A stretch of DNA of 64,000 bases from Chaenocephalus aceratus. Lineage: Eukaryota; Chordata; Actinopteri; Perciformes; Channichthyidae. The translations under genes and the position numbers were made by a program. Shown piece by piece: positions 34,608-44,948 of this stretch. The stretch spans positions 1,673,482 to 1,737,481 of the forward strand of contig CM043798.1 of the NCBI GenBank assembly GCA_023974075.1, in the 5' to 3' direction. Every line of letters begins with the position of its first letter. Within the stretch, counting starts at the first letter, position 1. The notes below the pieces were generated by a model. That model was not told the DNA's origin, did not search any database, and worked only from the letters and a program-made list of their open reading frames with translations.

Positions 34608-35063
34608 CAGTGGCGGTTCTAGACCAATTTGACTGGGGGAGCCACTGGGGGGCCAGTTATTTTCTGAAGGGGGCACAATAAATGCAGGACGAAAAAGAGA
34701 ACTAGACAGTATGAAGTAATTGCGCATAAGAAAACAATGCAATACAGTTATTGGTATTTGTTTCAGTACACTTATTTATTTCAGATAGATCTTATAGTTA
34801 TTACTGTTAGCTTCAGCTTAAGTTATAGTGCAATGTTTGCACTCACACCATATTTATATAAAAATAAAGGCAATGAACAGTTACATCTCTACTTTACATA
34901 AGGGTGTCTGCACAATCTCACATTACAGCAACAAAATCCTGCGGTTTTTGGCAAACCGAGTACCAGAAAATATACATTTAAAAAAAACAAAAAACTTTTC
35001 ATTGTCAGGGGGGGTCAGAGGTCAGTGTTAGGGGGCACTGGCCCCCCCATAGAACCGCCCCTG
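34608..35063. mobile_element. Nested hAT MITE (CAGTGGCGGTTCTA termini)
   Basis: The left end CAGTGGCGGTTCTAGAC and the right end TAGAACCGCCCCTG are flanked by CTGACATG on both sides (34600-34607, 35064-35071). 456 bp. It includes stretches of CCACTGGGGGGCCAG and the mirrored CACTGGCCCCCCCAT. No coding. Confidence 0.88.
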
Positions 35064-35071
35064 CTGACATG

Positions 35072-35818
35072 CTAAACTCTTATGACTTTTATACCTAGGC
35101 CCTCTGACCCCCCCCCTTCCCTCGGAAAAAAAGAAGAGTTATTACGTCACAGCGTTTTTCTATCAGCGGAATATCAAAACAGTGGCCCGGGGTGCAAAAC
35201 ACATCAATGACAGCGACCCTCTACCACACAAAACAACATAATTTATATCATGACAGGGCGCCCACAGCCAAGTAACAATTACAAATGAATTAAGTCGGCA
35301 CGGCGGCCCGCATTGAAAATGACTTAGGCCTACCTTTGATGATAAATCACTGAAACACAAAGTCCATCCTCCTGTCCTTTTGGATGAAGCACTTGCGGGT
35401 CATTCAGCTGATCCTTTGCCACTCCAGTTTATCATTGTAACTCAATCTTGAAAATGACTCTGTTAATAATTTCGTAACGATGTCATCACAATCACTGAAG
35501 TGAGCCATCATGAACGAACTTATGCTAATCATAAATCTATCGATCATAAATCTATCGATTAGATTTATGATTCAAAATGAATAAAAGTAGGGTAGACAGA
35601 AACTGAACAGGCAGATTCGAAGGATTTATTTATTTGGAGATGTTATTTTAAATACAATTAAATCGAGTTATGTTGGTAAAACTAATGAAAAAGTAGGGTA
35701 ACAATAATATATATAATAATATAATAATATTTAAAAAAAAAGAAGTTTTTTTTTAATGTTTTCAAATATTATTTTTTAGAATATCTTAGGCCTAGAGGGC
35801 CCTGACGGCTCGCCACTG
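35072..35818. mobile_element. hAT-type element, 5'-truncated relative of the 28.3-kb copy
   Basis: TGACTTTTATACCTAGGCCC at 35082 and the right end GACGGCTCGCCACTG at 35804-35818 match the 28302-28993 element. So does the AATCATAAATCTATCG hairpin (35527-35572). The left TIR is missing. It retains about 390 bp (35120-35505) absent from the other copy, so the two are different deletion derivatives. Confidence 0.72.
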
Positions 35819-36610
35819 GTGTGTGTGTTGCTGCATGTAGCGGCTGCGTGTGTGTCAACTGCCCCGCCCCGTCGTAAGCAGGCGGGGGAGAGAGATCTCT
35901 CGGCTGGATTGGAAAGAGCGAAAATACTAAAAATGACGCATTCTGCAGTCTTTTTGCGTATTAGAAACGGAGTTGGCGACACTAAAACTGCAATATAATG
36001 TTTGTGTAGCAATAATACATATGACATATATTTTGTACATGTCTCCAGTACCGATAACAAGACCGATAACGTCGTAGCTTAACGGTACCACGGTCTTTAA
36101 TAATTCAGCCCCGGGGCCCGTTTAATACCGGGGCTCGGTACCCATCCCTACTTGCGTACCATGCTGCGAATGGATCTGGCCCTTCCTACATCCAGGACAT
36201 GGTTAAACCGTACACCCCAGCACGTGCACTCCGCTCTGCATCAACCAAACGGCTCGCTGCACCCTCGCTGCGAAGGGGACCTAAGTTCCCATCAGCAAAA
36301 ACACGTGGGTTTGCTATCCTGGCTCCAAAATGGTGGAATGAGCTCCCATTGACATCAGGACAGCAGAAAGCTTACACACCTTCCGGCGACAGACTGAAAA
36401 CTCATCTCTTTTGACTCCACTTCGAGCGATAGAACTATTAACAAAGCACTTATATACTAATAAAGGGCTGGCTTATCTAAAGCCAGTTGAGTCTGATGTA
36501 GGCTACTATATGATTCTGTTTTCTTCAAGCTTGTATCTTCCTGGTCGAATGCACTTATGGTAAGTCGCTTTGGATAAAAGCGTCAGCTAAATGCAATGTA
36601 ATGTAATGTG

Positions 36611-37156
36611 ATCCTTTAGATTTCCTTGAGATAACAAGTCATAAGCAAATTAAACTGTAGTTATAATGCTGTAAAACAGATCCATAACCATACTGCCCCC
36701 TCCTATAAATAAAGCGTATTTTGCTGCAACTCTGACAATATGATATTGAGAGTGTTCTTGTTTTCATTCTGGGACATTAAGAATTGACATACAAATGGTG
36801 CTCTTTCTTCTAAAGCCATTGGGGGATGGCACAAGAATATTTAAGTTGGATAATAACTAAGCCTACCACACACAATAAGTTATTTTACCTTGGACACAGG
36901 TAATGTAGCTGCAGGTCGGCTGTGCATATCGATAGCTGGCTACGAATCTGATCTGCACCAGCAGTGTGTACGCTTTTCATAAAACTATTCAAGAGAGACT
37001 AAATACAGCGTGTCAGTTTGGGCCACAAAGCCTGCATTCCAATAATTAATGCTGAAGTATTTTCTCAGAGTAGCAAGCTCTTTCCTTTAGAGATGAATCA
37101 TTTTGGCAGCATTAGCATGATCAGTATTTTCACTGGTTATGTAATTCACTTCAGAA
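36611..37156. other. Non-coding gap
   Basis: No gene seen. Section 37010-37145 (with ATTAATGCTGAAG and GCATTAGCATGATCAG) has the texture of conserved non-coding DNA, which is only a guess. Confidence 0.35.
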
Positions 37157-37827
37157 ACACTTGTTGTATATTCCATGGAATGCTCTTAGCATCCCGATAG
37201 CATCTGAGCCGGCTAAAGTAACTGGATGGCCTACCTGCCTGTCAGCCTTCCATCTGTGCACAAACTTATCTCGTGCCCTCATTGGCAGTGGCGAACCGTG
37301 TCTATCACAACTGGACCTTCTGTAGACCTTCCGTAGACACACGCCCCCCGGCATTATAATGTCCGTCTTTTCACTGAATTGTCGCCTTGAAAAGGGTACT
37401 CACAACAATTCCGCAACAACTTCATCTTCCCTTGTTGCACTTGTCATTTCAACGTTAAAAACAATAAAACGGCATGAATTGCTTCGTCACATTCATCTAG
37501 ATCCTCTGTCTGGAGCCAGTTAACTAGCGGGCCTTCTAGATACGATTCTCATTTATTAATTTTATATACATTTTATTACATTTTATTTATATAATTAAAT
37601 CGATTTTTTAAATTTTGTATTTGTTTTATCTGAGTGTTCCAGGGTATTCTCTGAATACCTAGAAGGCCCTGACGGTTCGCCACTGCTCATTGGTCATGTG
37701 CGCTTTGGTCTGTGTTGGAGGAGGGGCTCTGTAAGGAAGTCTGAAGGAAGGGGCAGATTTTCTTCCGCTGCGTAGTTTCAAATTATAGCTTACTCGAGCT
37801 GGTTTCTCCATTCTTACCTAACTACCT
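37157..37827 (-). mobile_element. Second TTAA-type MITE copy, split by a hAT
   Basis: In reverse it matches 8000-8360: AGGTAGTTAGGTAAGAATGG at the right end next to TTAA (37828-37831), then the GAGCCCCTCCTCC, GAGGGCACGAGA and GGAAGGCTGACAGG blocks, and ATTCCATGGAATGC near the left edge. The left TIR is lost at about 37157. The 400-bp hAT interrupts it. Confidence 0.7.
37286..37685. mobile_element. hAT MITE (CAGTGGCGAACCGTG termini) with perfect 8-bp TSD
   Basis: The left end CAGTGGCGAACCGTGTC and the right end GACGGTTCGCCACTG are flanked by CTCATTGG on both sides (37278-37285, 37686-37693). 400 bp; ends related to the 28.3- and 35.8-kb elements. No coding. Confidence 0.87.
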
Positions 37828-37831
37828 TTAA

Positions 37832-38520
37832 ATGTTACATTACATTCTGTAGTAAATATAAAACTGAACTGTATACATCTGATAGTGTACACATTCACCC
37901 TCACCTTGTGTGCCCATGCATGTTTTTAAAATGCATAACTGTGTAGCCGCTTGAGGCTTATTGATCATTATTACAAATGTCCATATTTAGTAATGCATTT
38001 AGGCTAAACCTAAGTTGTTTATATTATTGTCCAGGTCTGTAACTACAGTAGTGATCAATCCACAACATAATTATGTTGGACCATGTTGCAGAGGATGATT
38101 AAGAACTATATTCTATAAGGTGGTCCAACTAATAATGGAGATGTGATGATACTGGTGATACCGAACACACTCAAGTGCTCTGGAAGTCCTTCTCACCAGG
38201 AGAGACTGATTGGACATGAAGCAGCTGTTTATTCCGTCATGTGCAGCCGGGTTGGCCCGAATACCACAACACACTGCACACAGGAAAGAAGCTGATTGGC
38301 TGTGGAGATCAACAGGGCTGACTGACAGGAGAGTGGGCAGAGGAAGAAAGAACAATACATGACCGAGGGTGAGAACACTTTCCCAAATAACACAGCAAAC
38401 ACAAAGTATGGTAATGAAATAAATACCATTTTGTTTATGCACAGAGCACTTATAAACCAATTCTTCACCAATCTATTTCCCCTCTGTGGTCAGGTCTGGA
38501 TCTGCTGCAGAGATCTCACT
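37832..38520. other. Non-coding gap
   Basis: AT-rich. The longest frame (38113-38460, minus) has no domain and lies in unique sequence. Confidence 0.4.
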
Positions 38521-38569
38521 TGGGGCACTTGACAGTTTCCACTTGGCAGGGAAACTGTCAAGTGCCCCA
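38521..38569. repeat. Perfect 20-bp hairpin with 9-nt loop
   Basis: TGGGGCACTTGACAGTTTCC (38521-38540) is exactly complementary to 38550-38569, around the loop ACTTGGCAG. The flanks are not paired, so it is not a longer TIR or a typical 60-80 nt microRNA precursor. Its perfection in otherwise ordinary DNA is unusual. Confidence 0.92.
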
Positions 38570-38965
38570 CATAAATGACTGGCTAATTTAACACCTAATT
38601 GAGCTATTATCTGAATTTGCATCAATATAGAAACGCATTAAATAGATACAAATATCCACCCTGGAGGTCGCGTTTACCAGCTATGGGGAATAGGACATTC
38701 AAGAGAATGAATACACCTTTGCAAATTGTTAATTTAATTGTCAAATATTACAGTGGTCTTATTGGAAGACACTACTTAATGCCGCCAAAATAAACACATA
38801 AACCACATATCTAAGCCTGGGTGCCCGGTGGTTTCTGTGGACATGAGAGGGCAAGTGCTGCGTGGGCTTCTGCCAAAGGAAGAGAAACTGATACTGTGTC
38901 ACAAAGACAAGCCAATCAGTGGTGGGTTTTCTGTTTGACATGCAGACAGTCTTAGGCAGGCTTGG

Positions 38966-39340
38966 CAGAGGTGGGAAGTAGTGAAGTACAAATACTTCGG
39001 TACTTTAGTATCAGTACTTTACTCCACTTTTTATTTTCCTGACAACTTTTGGACTTATTTTGAACACAAATACCTGTACTTCCTACAGGCTTGCTACTTT
39101 AGTTTTAATCTGCATTTGGTGGCATGATCATTATGTCAACCTAATGTCATACAGAAACACGATGGTGTATGCATGACAATGACAGTAATATCATTTGAAA
39201 TAGAAGATCGTTAATGTTCTATAAAGTGCGGTGCAGTTACCAGCTTGGCTCTATCAAACACTTGGTAGTCACGGCTGCTTTCCACTTAAGTACATCTCAA
39301 AGCCCATACTTCTTGACTTTTACTTGAGCGATTGAAGACA
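38966..39340. mobile_element. hAT-like fragment (CAGAGGTGGGAAGTAG start)
   Basis: CAGAGGTGGGAAGTAGTGAAG followed by repeated AGTACAAATACTTCGGTACTTTAGTA is a common teleost hAT-type 5' end. No matching 3' end is found; the right edge is a guess based on where GTACTT-rich text stops (about 39320). Confidence 0.45.
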
Positions 39341-40737
39341 TATTGCAGGATCCTCTGAGTTTGGATAGATGTTTTTTAAAAGTCAGTGATTATTTACGAG
39401 AGGATAACAACTTTTTTTGGAGAAGGACATCTCTCATAAGATCATATGTGTAGCACTTAACGACGCATGATTTGTGAGGGAGACATTCTGAGGCAGGACA
39501 GCCGAGCAGCAGAGATAGATATCGCAACAGCTCGCCGGCTAAGAGGCTGTGTTGACCTTTTAGTAATGGTTGCTGCACACTCAGCACAAAACAGATGCCC
39601 TTCAGGAGCAGCACAGAGGGTCCTGGTTCCCCCACAGCGGCATGGCCTGCAGAGGCATTACCTCATTGCAGAACACACCACAGCTGGAGCTCTGCACCTC
39701 TGCATCTGGCCTGCAGAGGCATTACCTCATTGCAGAACACACCACAGCTGGAGCTCTGCACCTCTGCATCTGGCCTGCAGAGGAGCAGATCACAACTCAT
39801 GAGTTATAATGTTCCTTTATCAATAGAATAGATATACTTCATTTTGTACTCATTTTGGAAGTGTACTGTCATGAAGTCATCAGTTCAGATGACGTCAGCC
39901 TGTTGGTGTAGCTACTGGTCATCACTGGCTTGTGTATTTAGTGTATTTAGTGTATTTAGTGGTTTGGGATCAAATAATATGACCTTTTTTGTAAATGTGA
40001 GTTGTACATTGAGCATGTCTAATGATAATCACCCGTAACAGACTGCTGTGTTCCATGACCTTCTTTGTTTGGACATGCAATGATTTAAAATGTGGAAAGT
40101 ACTTGATGCTGTGTGGTTTCAGCTGTACTCTGTAACAGAACGTGTAGCCTGAGGGTACAATGTTCCCCTATGTTAGCACTATTAGTGTGAATGCTGTGCA
40201 CTATATCACACACATTCAGCCTTTTCAGCACATGATGGGAAACCTTCAACATTTTCAAAAGATGTTATACTTTTTGAAATATTCAGCTTTTTAAACTCTT
40301 GTTTTAACATGGAACTCAATGGGAGGAACCTTCGAATCCTCTTGTACCTACACCAGGAGCCAGATGCTACTCCTTCCACACACTTTCAGCTAGAGACTTC
40401 CTTCAACAAATGATCACAATACATTCAGCTATTAAAATATTATTCAGATTTTTGATATCTTTTACACTTTTTGAGTTATTTAAGTTTGGAGCTTGGTAAA
40501 GAGTGCTCCTTCAGATGTTAACGTTAGTGTATTGCGCAGCTCCTTAAGGCTTAGAGTGAGCGATGTCACAGCTACAGTGCAGCACAGCTATTTGTTGAAC
40601 CTGCCATAACTCCCAAAGCCTACGCTCCTTGGACATCGTCCTTCATGAAAAACGTAGGCAAACCTCTCCTACGTTGACAAATAATAAAAAATTAAGAAAT
40701 TATATTAAACCAAATGCCCCTTGAGGACATGAATCAA
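39341..40737. other. Non-coding gap with one short tandem repeat
   Basis: Apart from the 64-bp duplication at 39644-39790 and three GTATTTAGT units at 39934-39962, nothing is recognised. Frames are short and without domains. Confidence 0.4.
39644..39790. repeat. 64-bp tandem duplication, 2.2 copies
   Basis: The unit beginning GGCCTGCAGAGGCATTACCT is repeated exactly at 39644-39707 and 39708-39771, then a partial unit. The two full copies are identical, so the duplication is recent. Overlapping open frames are repeat artefacts. Confidence 0.93.
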
Positions 40738-41035
40738 ATCAAGTTTCAAATCAAATCAAGTTTCAAATCAAATCAAGTTTTATTTATATAGAACATTTAA
40801 AAGCGATGTTTGGTCTCTTAGACTAAAGTGAACTATCTGAACACTCAGAGTCCTTTCCCACTGTGGCAGGCAGAGACAAACTGTCCTGCCACAATGCAGC
40901 TCTCTTTATATTCCCCCAGGAGTATTTTTAGTTTTTCATTTTCATTTTTAAATAATTGAGGATGCTGATGTTTGAGTTTTGGGAAGAATGGTTTCCGTAC
41001 CGGTTCAACAGCATGGTGTGAGGAAGTGCTGCTCT

Positions 41036-41420
<385 letters not shown>

Positions 41421-41515
41421 GGCTGTGAGCACAAGAACAGTCTGTACTTTGTCAACAACTTCCTGTGTGCAACATCAGTCCCTGCTCAGGTAGGCTGCCA
41501 CAGTGTGCTGTCTCT

Positions 41516-43646
41516 TTAGGGCCAGATAGCTTTGCATTTTACTTTGTGTTCTGGATTTAGTGTTCCAATAAGTGAGGTAGTTTGTGACCAGAGTGTCAGG
41601 ACCAGCTGAGACAGGGGACTCTTGTTCACCTCTTGGTGCTGCAGGGCTTTGTGCTGGTAGGAGTGGGGCTCACTTTCTTTTAGATGTAGCCAATATGTAA
41701 TTGATAGTTTCTGGTTTTGTATTAATAATGGAAATGGGCCTAATTCCGCTCTGCAGGCGTTGTTAGTGGTTCTCCTGTGAACCTGGAGGATGCGTCTGCA
41801 AAACTCATTGTGAGCATTTTCTATTGGATGGTTTTCCCATTTGTCAAATGTTTGGTTTGTGTGTGGGCCCCACACTTCGCTTCCACAGAGTAGGATGGGT
41901 TGAATTACTGATTGAAGTCATTTAAGCCAAATCAAAATTGGAATTTGAATGTGGATTTGTCTTCTTATTGCATAAAAGCCCTGCGTGCTTTCTCTCTCAG
42001 TTCCTTCACAGCTTGATTAAAGCTTCCAGTGGAACTTATTTTCAGGCCTAAATAATTGTATTCTGAACAATTTTCTATTGTCTGTGTCCCAATTGCAAAG
42101 TCAGTGTTGTTTGCCTGACATCTGGGTCCTTTTTGAAATATCATTGTTTGTGTCTTTGTGATGGTGACTGCCATGGCCCAGGTCTGACAGTCACCTTCCA
42201 GTATATTTAAACTCTGTTGAAGTCCTTCTTCTGTGGGGACAGGACGAGACCATCTGCACAGAGCAGGAACCTGATCTCTGTGTTGTGGAGTGTGAGCCCA
42301 GGTGCTGTGGACTGCTCTAAGATAGTGGCCAGTTCGTTAATGTAGATGTTGAACAGGGCCGGTGATAAACAGCATCCTTGTCTTACTCCCCGTTCTTGAG
42401 AAATGAAGGTGGTTCTCTTGTGTCCGGTCTTGATGCTGCACATGTTGTTTGTGTACATAGATTTGATTAGGTCAAATGTTTTTCCCCCATACCGCTTTGA
42501 AGTAGTTTGTTGAATAGAACAACGTGCCAAATCGAGGCAAATGCTTTTTGGAAATCGATGAAACAGGCAAATATTTTGCTTTTATTTTGATTAACATATT
42601 TGTCCACTAGGGTGTGTAGGGCGTGAATGTGGTCTGATGTGCGGTGATTTGTTAAGAATCCAATCTGGCTTTTGCTCAGGACATTGTGTTTCGTAAGGAA
42701 GTCTATAAGCCGGGAGTTTATAATACGACAGAAGACCTTCCCCAGGTTACTGTTCACACGAATGCCTCTGTAATTATTAGGGTCAGATTTATCGCCGTTT
42801 TAAAAAAATGGGTGTTTATGAGACCACGATTCCAGCTGTCAGGGAAGTAACCTACAATCAGGATTACATTGAATAGTTTTGAGTTTAGCCAATCTGATCT
42901 TTTTACTTGAGTGTTTTAGCATCTCGTCCAATATGCCGTCAAGCCCACTTGCTTTTTTTGGTTTAGGTGAATCAACTTTTAGTTGTCAGCAAGCAAGTGG
43001 TCCTGTGCAGCTCATATTAGAAAGTCCAAAGGGTTCTGGGAGTCCTTGATGACCAGTTCCTGTTCAGTCATTAGAAAGTCCAAAGGGTTCTGGAGTCCTT
43101 GATGACCAGTTCCTGTTCAGTCATTAGAAAGTCCAAAGGGTTCTGGGAGTCCTTGATGACTCTGTTCAGTCATTAGAAAGTCCAAAGGGTTCTGGGAGTC
43201 CTTGATGACCAATTCTAATTTGTTGAGCTTTTCAGTTCTTTGTGTTTGTTCTGAGTCAGAGTTGAGAGGGATGTTACCATACAGATGTTTGAAGTGATCG
43301 GTCCAGATGTCTCCATTCTGTATCACTGGGTCATCGTGTTTACTTTTATTTAGATTTTTCCAATTTTCCCAGAATCTGTTTGTGTTTAAAGAATCCTCGA
43401 TTATTGTTGGTTGTTTTTGTGTGTACTGAGCCTTGTACGTTTGTATTGTTTGAGCATGTGGCAGTAAAGGAGGCATACGTCTGCGTTGCTCGGATCTCTA
43501 TGTTTTTGGTTCGATATGTTCCTAAGTTCTTTCCTTTTTTGTTGGCATTCTTTATCAAACCAGTTGATTTCTTTGTGTTCTGGGGGCTTGTTGCTGCATT
43601 TCTTCAGTTGGGATGTGTGAGCTGTTCTCATGAAGATGTGGTTCAT
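41516..43646 (-). pseudogene. LINE ORF2 relic: linker, reverse transcriptase, C-terminus
   Basis: Pieces in order: EINWFDKECQQKRKELRN (43570), FWENWKNLNKSKHDDPVIQ (43380), the RT palm with ACFIDFQKAFASIWH (catalytic aspartate present, 42560), GVRQGCCLSPALFNIYIN (42380), and LLCADGLVL at the YxDD position (42260), where Y and the last D are changed. Then NYLGLKISSTGSF and the Cys-rich tail VHRRTTNNACRAELGPFPL (41780). Multiple frame breaks and the degraded YxDD show it is dead. Its job was target-primed reverse transcription of the LINE RNA. Confidence 0.82.
43017..43222. repeat. 49-54 bp tandem repeat inside the LINE ORF2
   Basis: TTAGAAAGTCCAAAGGGTTC starts at 43017, 43071, 43124 and 43173, giving four copies. 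In the minus frame it repeats QNPLDFLMTEQ. The expansion lies between the linker and the RT. Confidence 0.9.
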
Positions 43647-43848
43647 TGTTCTTCTAACTGCCAGGTCTACAGTATGCCTTCTGTATCGTGGTCATATGTG
43701 GTGTCCAGAGAGCTGTCTGAGAGTCTTTGAATGTGTTCGTTTCCATAGCTTTCTGGAACTCTTGTGCTCTCTCTCTCTCTCTCTCTCGGTGGTGTCATTG
43801 AGGTGGTCATTGTGAAGAATACAAATACATTTCAAAAATGAGATGAAA

Positions 43849-43850
<2 letters not shown>

Positions 43851-43891
<41 letters not shown>
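43851..43891. repeat. (GT)n microsatellite
   Basis: About 41 bp of GT at the place where the LINE endonuclease would be expected; a (CT)n stretch lies nearby at 43767-43790. Confidence 0.9.
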
Positions 43892-43892
<1 letters not shown>

Positions 43893-44072
43893 TTAAGTCT
43901 TATACGACCTGACTCATCAGTTTGGTGCATATAAGGCTAAGGAGGTGTGTGATCTCTCCCAGGTCGGCTCCGTGTCTGATGTTTGGTGGGGTCTTCAGTG
44001 CAGTGGCGTAGCTTTTCTGAGCCGGTTGCTGAAACGGGGGGCAGGGCTGATATCCTGGTGTGGGCCTTGAGT

Positions 44073-44640
44073 TTATTGGAGTGGTGCTGGCCTGTCTTGC
44101 TTGTATGGCTCTGGTTCTGGGTGGGTGGCTCTGAAGGTGAGGTAATAATGGTGGAGGGGGTAGGGGCCTGATCCAAGGGGATATCTGCGATATTCTCTTG
44201 CAGGTGGTGATAGGGGTGGTCCAGTTATATGCGGGCTAGCTCGTCCGCGGCTAACAGAGGCTCCGCCCTGGCTTCGTCTTAAGGCCACATCTTTAAGTGT
44301 CTTAGCAAAGACTTTTACAATGTCCTTACGGAGGTGAACGTGGTCATGCAGGCTGTGAATGCTGAGGGGGGGGGTGATGTGCCAGGTGGACATTGGGCAT
44401 TACAGCACATCCCCTGGAGATCTCCGAATTGATCCTATGGATAGTGAGAGGGTGGAAATCTCTTCTGGGCAGGATTGTGGAGACAGTTATTTTAGAGTTT
44501 GGGAAGCTCTGCGTAGCCTTTAGCGCTACTCTCGTCACAGATTCAGCTCCTCTCTCTTGCTCTATACGAAGGTTGTTAGTTCCTGTGTGCAGTGATGTGG
44601 CTTGGTTCTCCCAGTGTGGCTTGTGAGAACATCAAGTGCA
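44073..44640 (-). pseudogene. LINE ORF1 SGNH/GDSL esterase-like domain
   Basis: On the minus strand the text contains HTGTNNLR (near 44578, the conserved Gly/Asn block), FPNSKITVSTILPRRDFHP (44500), SEISRGCAVMPNVHLAHH (44420), and in another frame SIHSLHDHVHLRKDIVKVFA (44370) with the Asp-x-x-His catalytic pair. This matches the esterase domain known from ORF1 of CR1-like LINEs, thought to aid RNP or membrane interaction. A G-run at 44364-44372 coincides with the frame break. Confidence 0.75.
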
Positions 44641-44948
44641 TTATCTGTTCTTGGGCACCATATTTTTTTTAACTTTTTGTCGGGAAAGAGTTGTTCTTCA
44701 TCTAAGAATTTTCCATTTAAGTCATTAAGAATTATTACTTCAGCATCAGTCGCTTCTGTGTCGGTTGTTATTTTGATTGTGGAAGGAGGAATATTGTCTG
44801 GCTGGTAGCTGGTAGACGGTTGTGGCTCATGCTGGGGCGCTGGGCCATTGGTGAATGTTTCAATGTGGGGTTTGGTGAGGTTTTACTGGATGATGGTTGC
44901 TGGAGCAGGAGGCTGCTGGTTGAAGGCCTTGGCTCAGTGAGTTGTGTG

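Larger units (their letters stand above)
33987..36150. mobile_element. hAT element (TAGGGATGGGTA termini) with perfect 8-bp TSD
   Basis: The left end TAGGGATGGGTATCG and the right end GGTACCCATCCCTA are inverted. CTTGCGTA flanks both sides (33979-33986, 36151-36158). 2164 bp, of which about 1.2 kb is two further insertions. Subterminal pieces (TTAACGGTAC, CGATACCGCTTATCGG) are mirrored at the other end. No transposase domain was recognised in what remains. Confidence 0.88.
33903..36610 (+). mobile_element. CR1-like LINE 3' end, split by a hAT insertion
   Basis: The LINE is present as 33903-33986 and 36159-36610. The first part encodes the motif HWLP near 33930. After removing the 2164-bp insertion it continues (GPSYIQDMVKPYTPARALRS, LAPKWWNELP, RLKTHLF), the usual C-terminus of CR1/L2-type ORF2, ending at 36414. 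The 3' tail GTCGCTTTGGATAAAAGCGTC with an ATGTA repeat is shared with the SINE at 5617-5757. It is strongly 5'-truncated, as is common for LINEs. Confidence 0.8.

Noticed and set aside
38521..38569. microRNA gene
   Set aside because: The stem is only 20 bp and perfectly paired with no flanking stem, unlike animal pri-miRNA hairpins.
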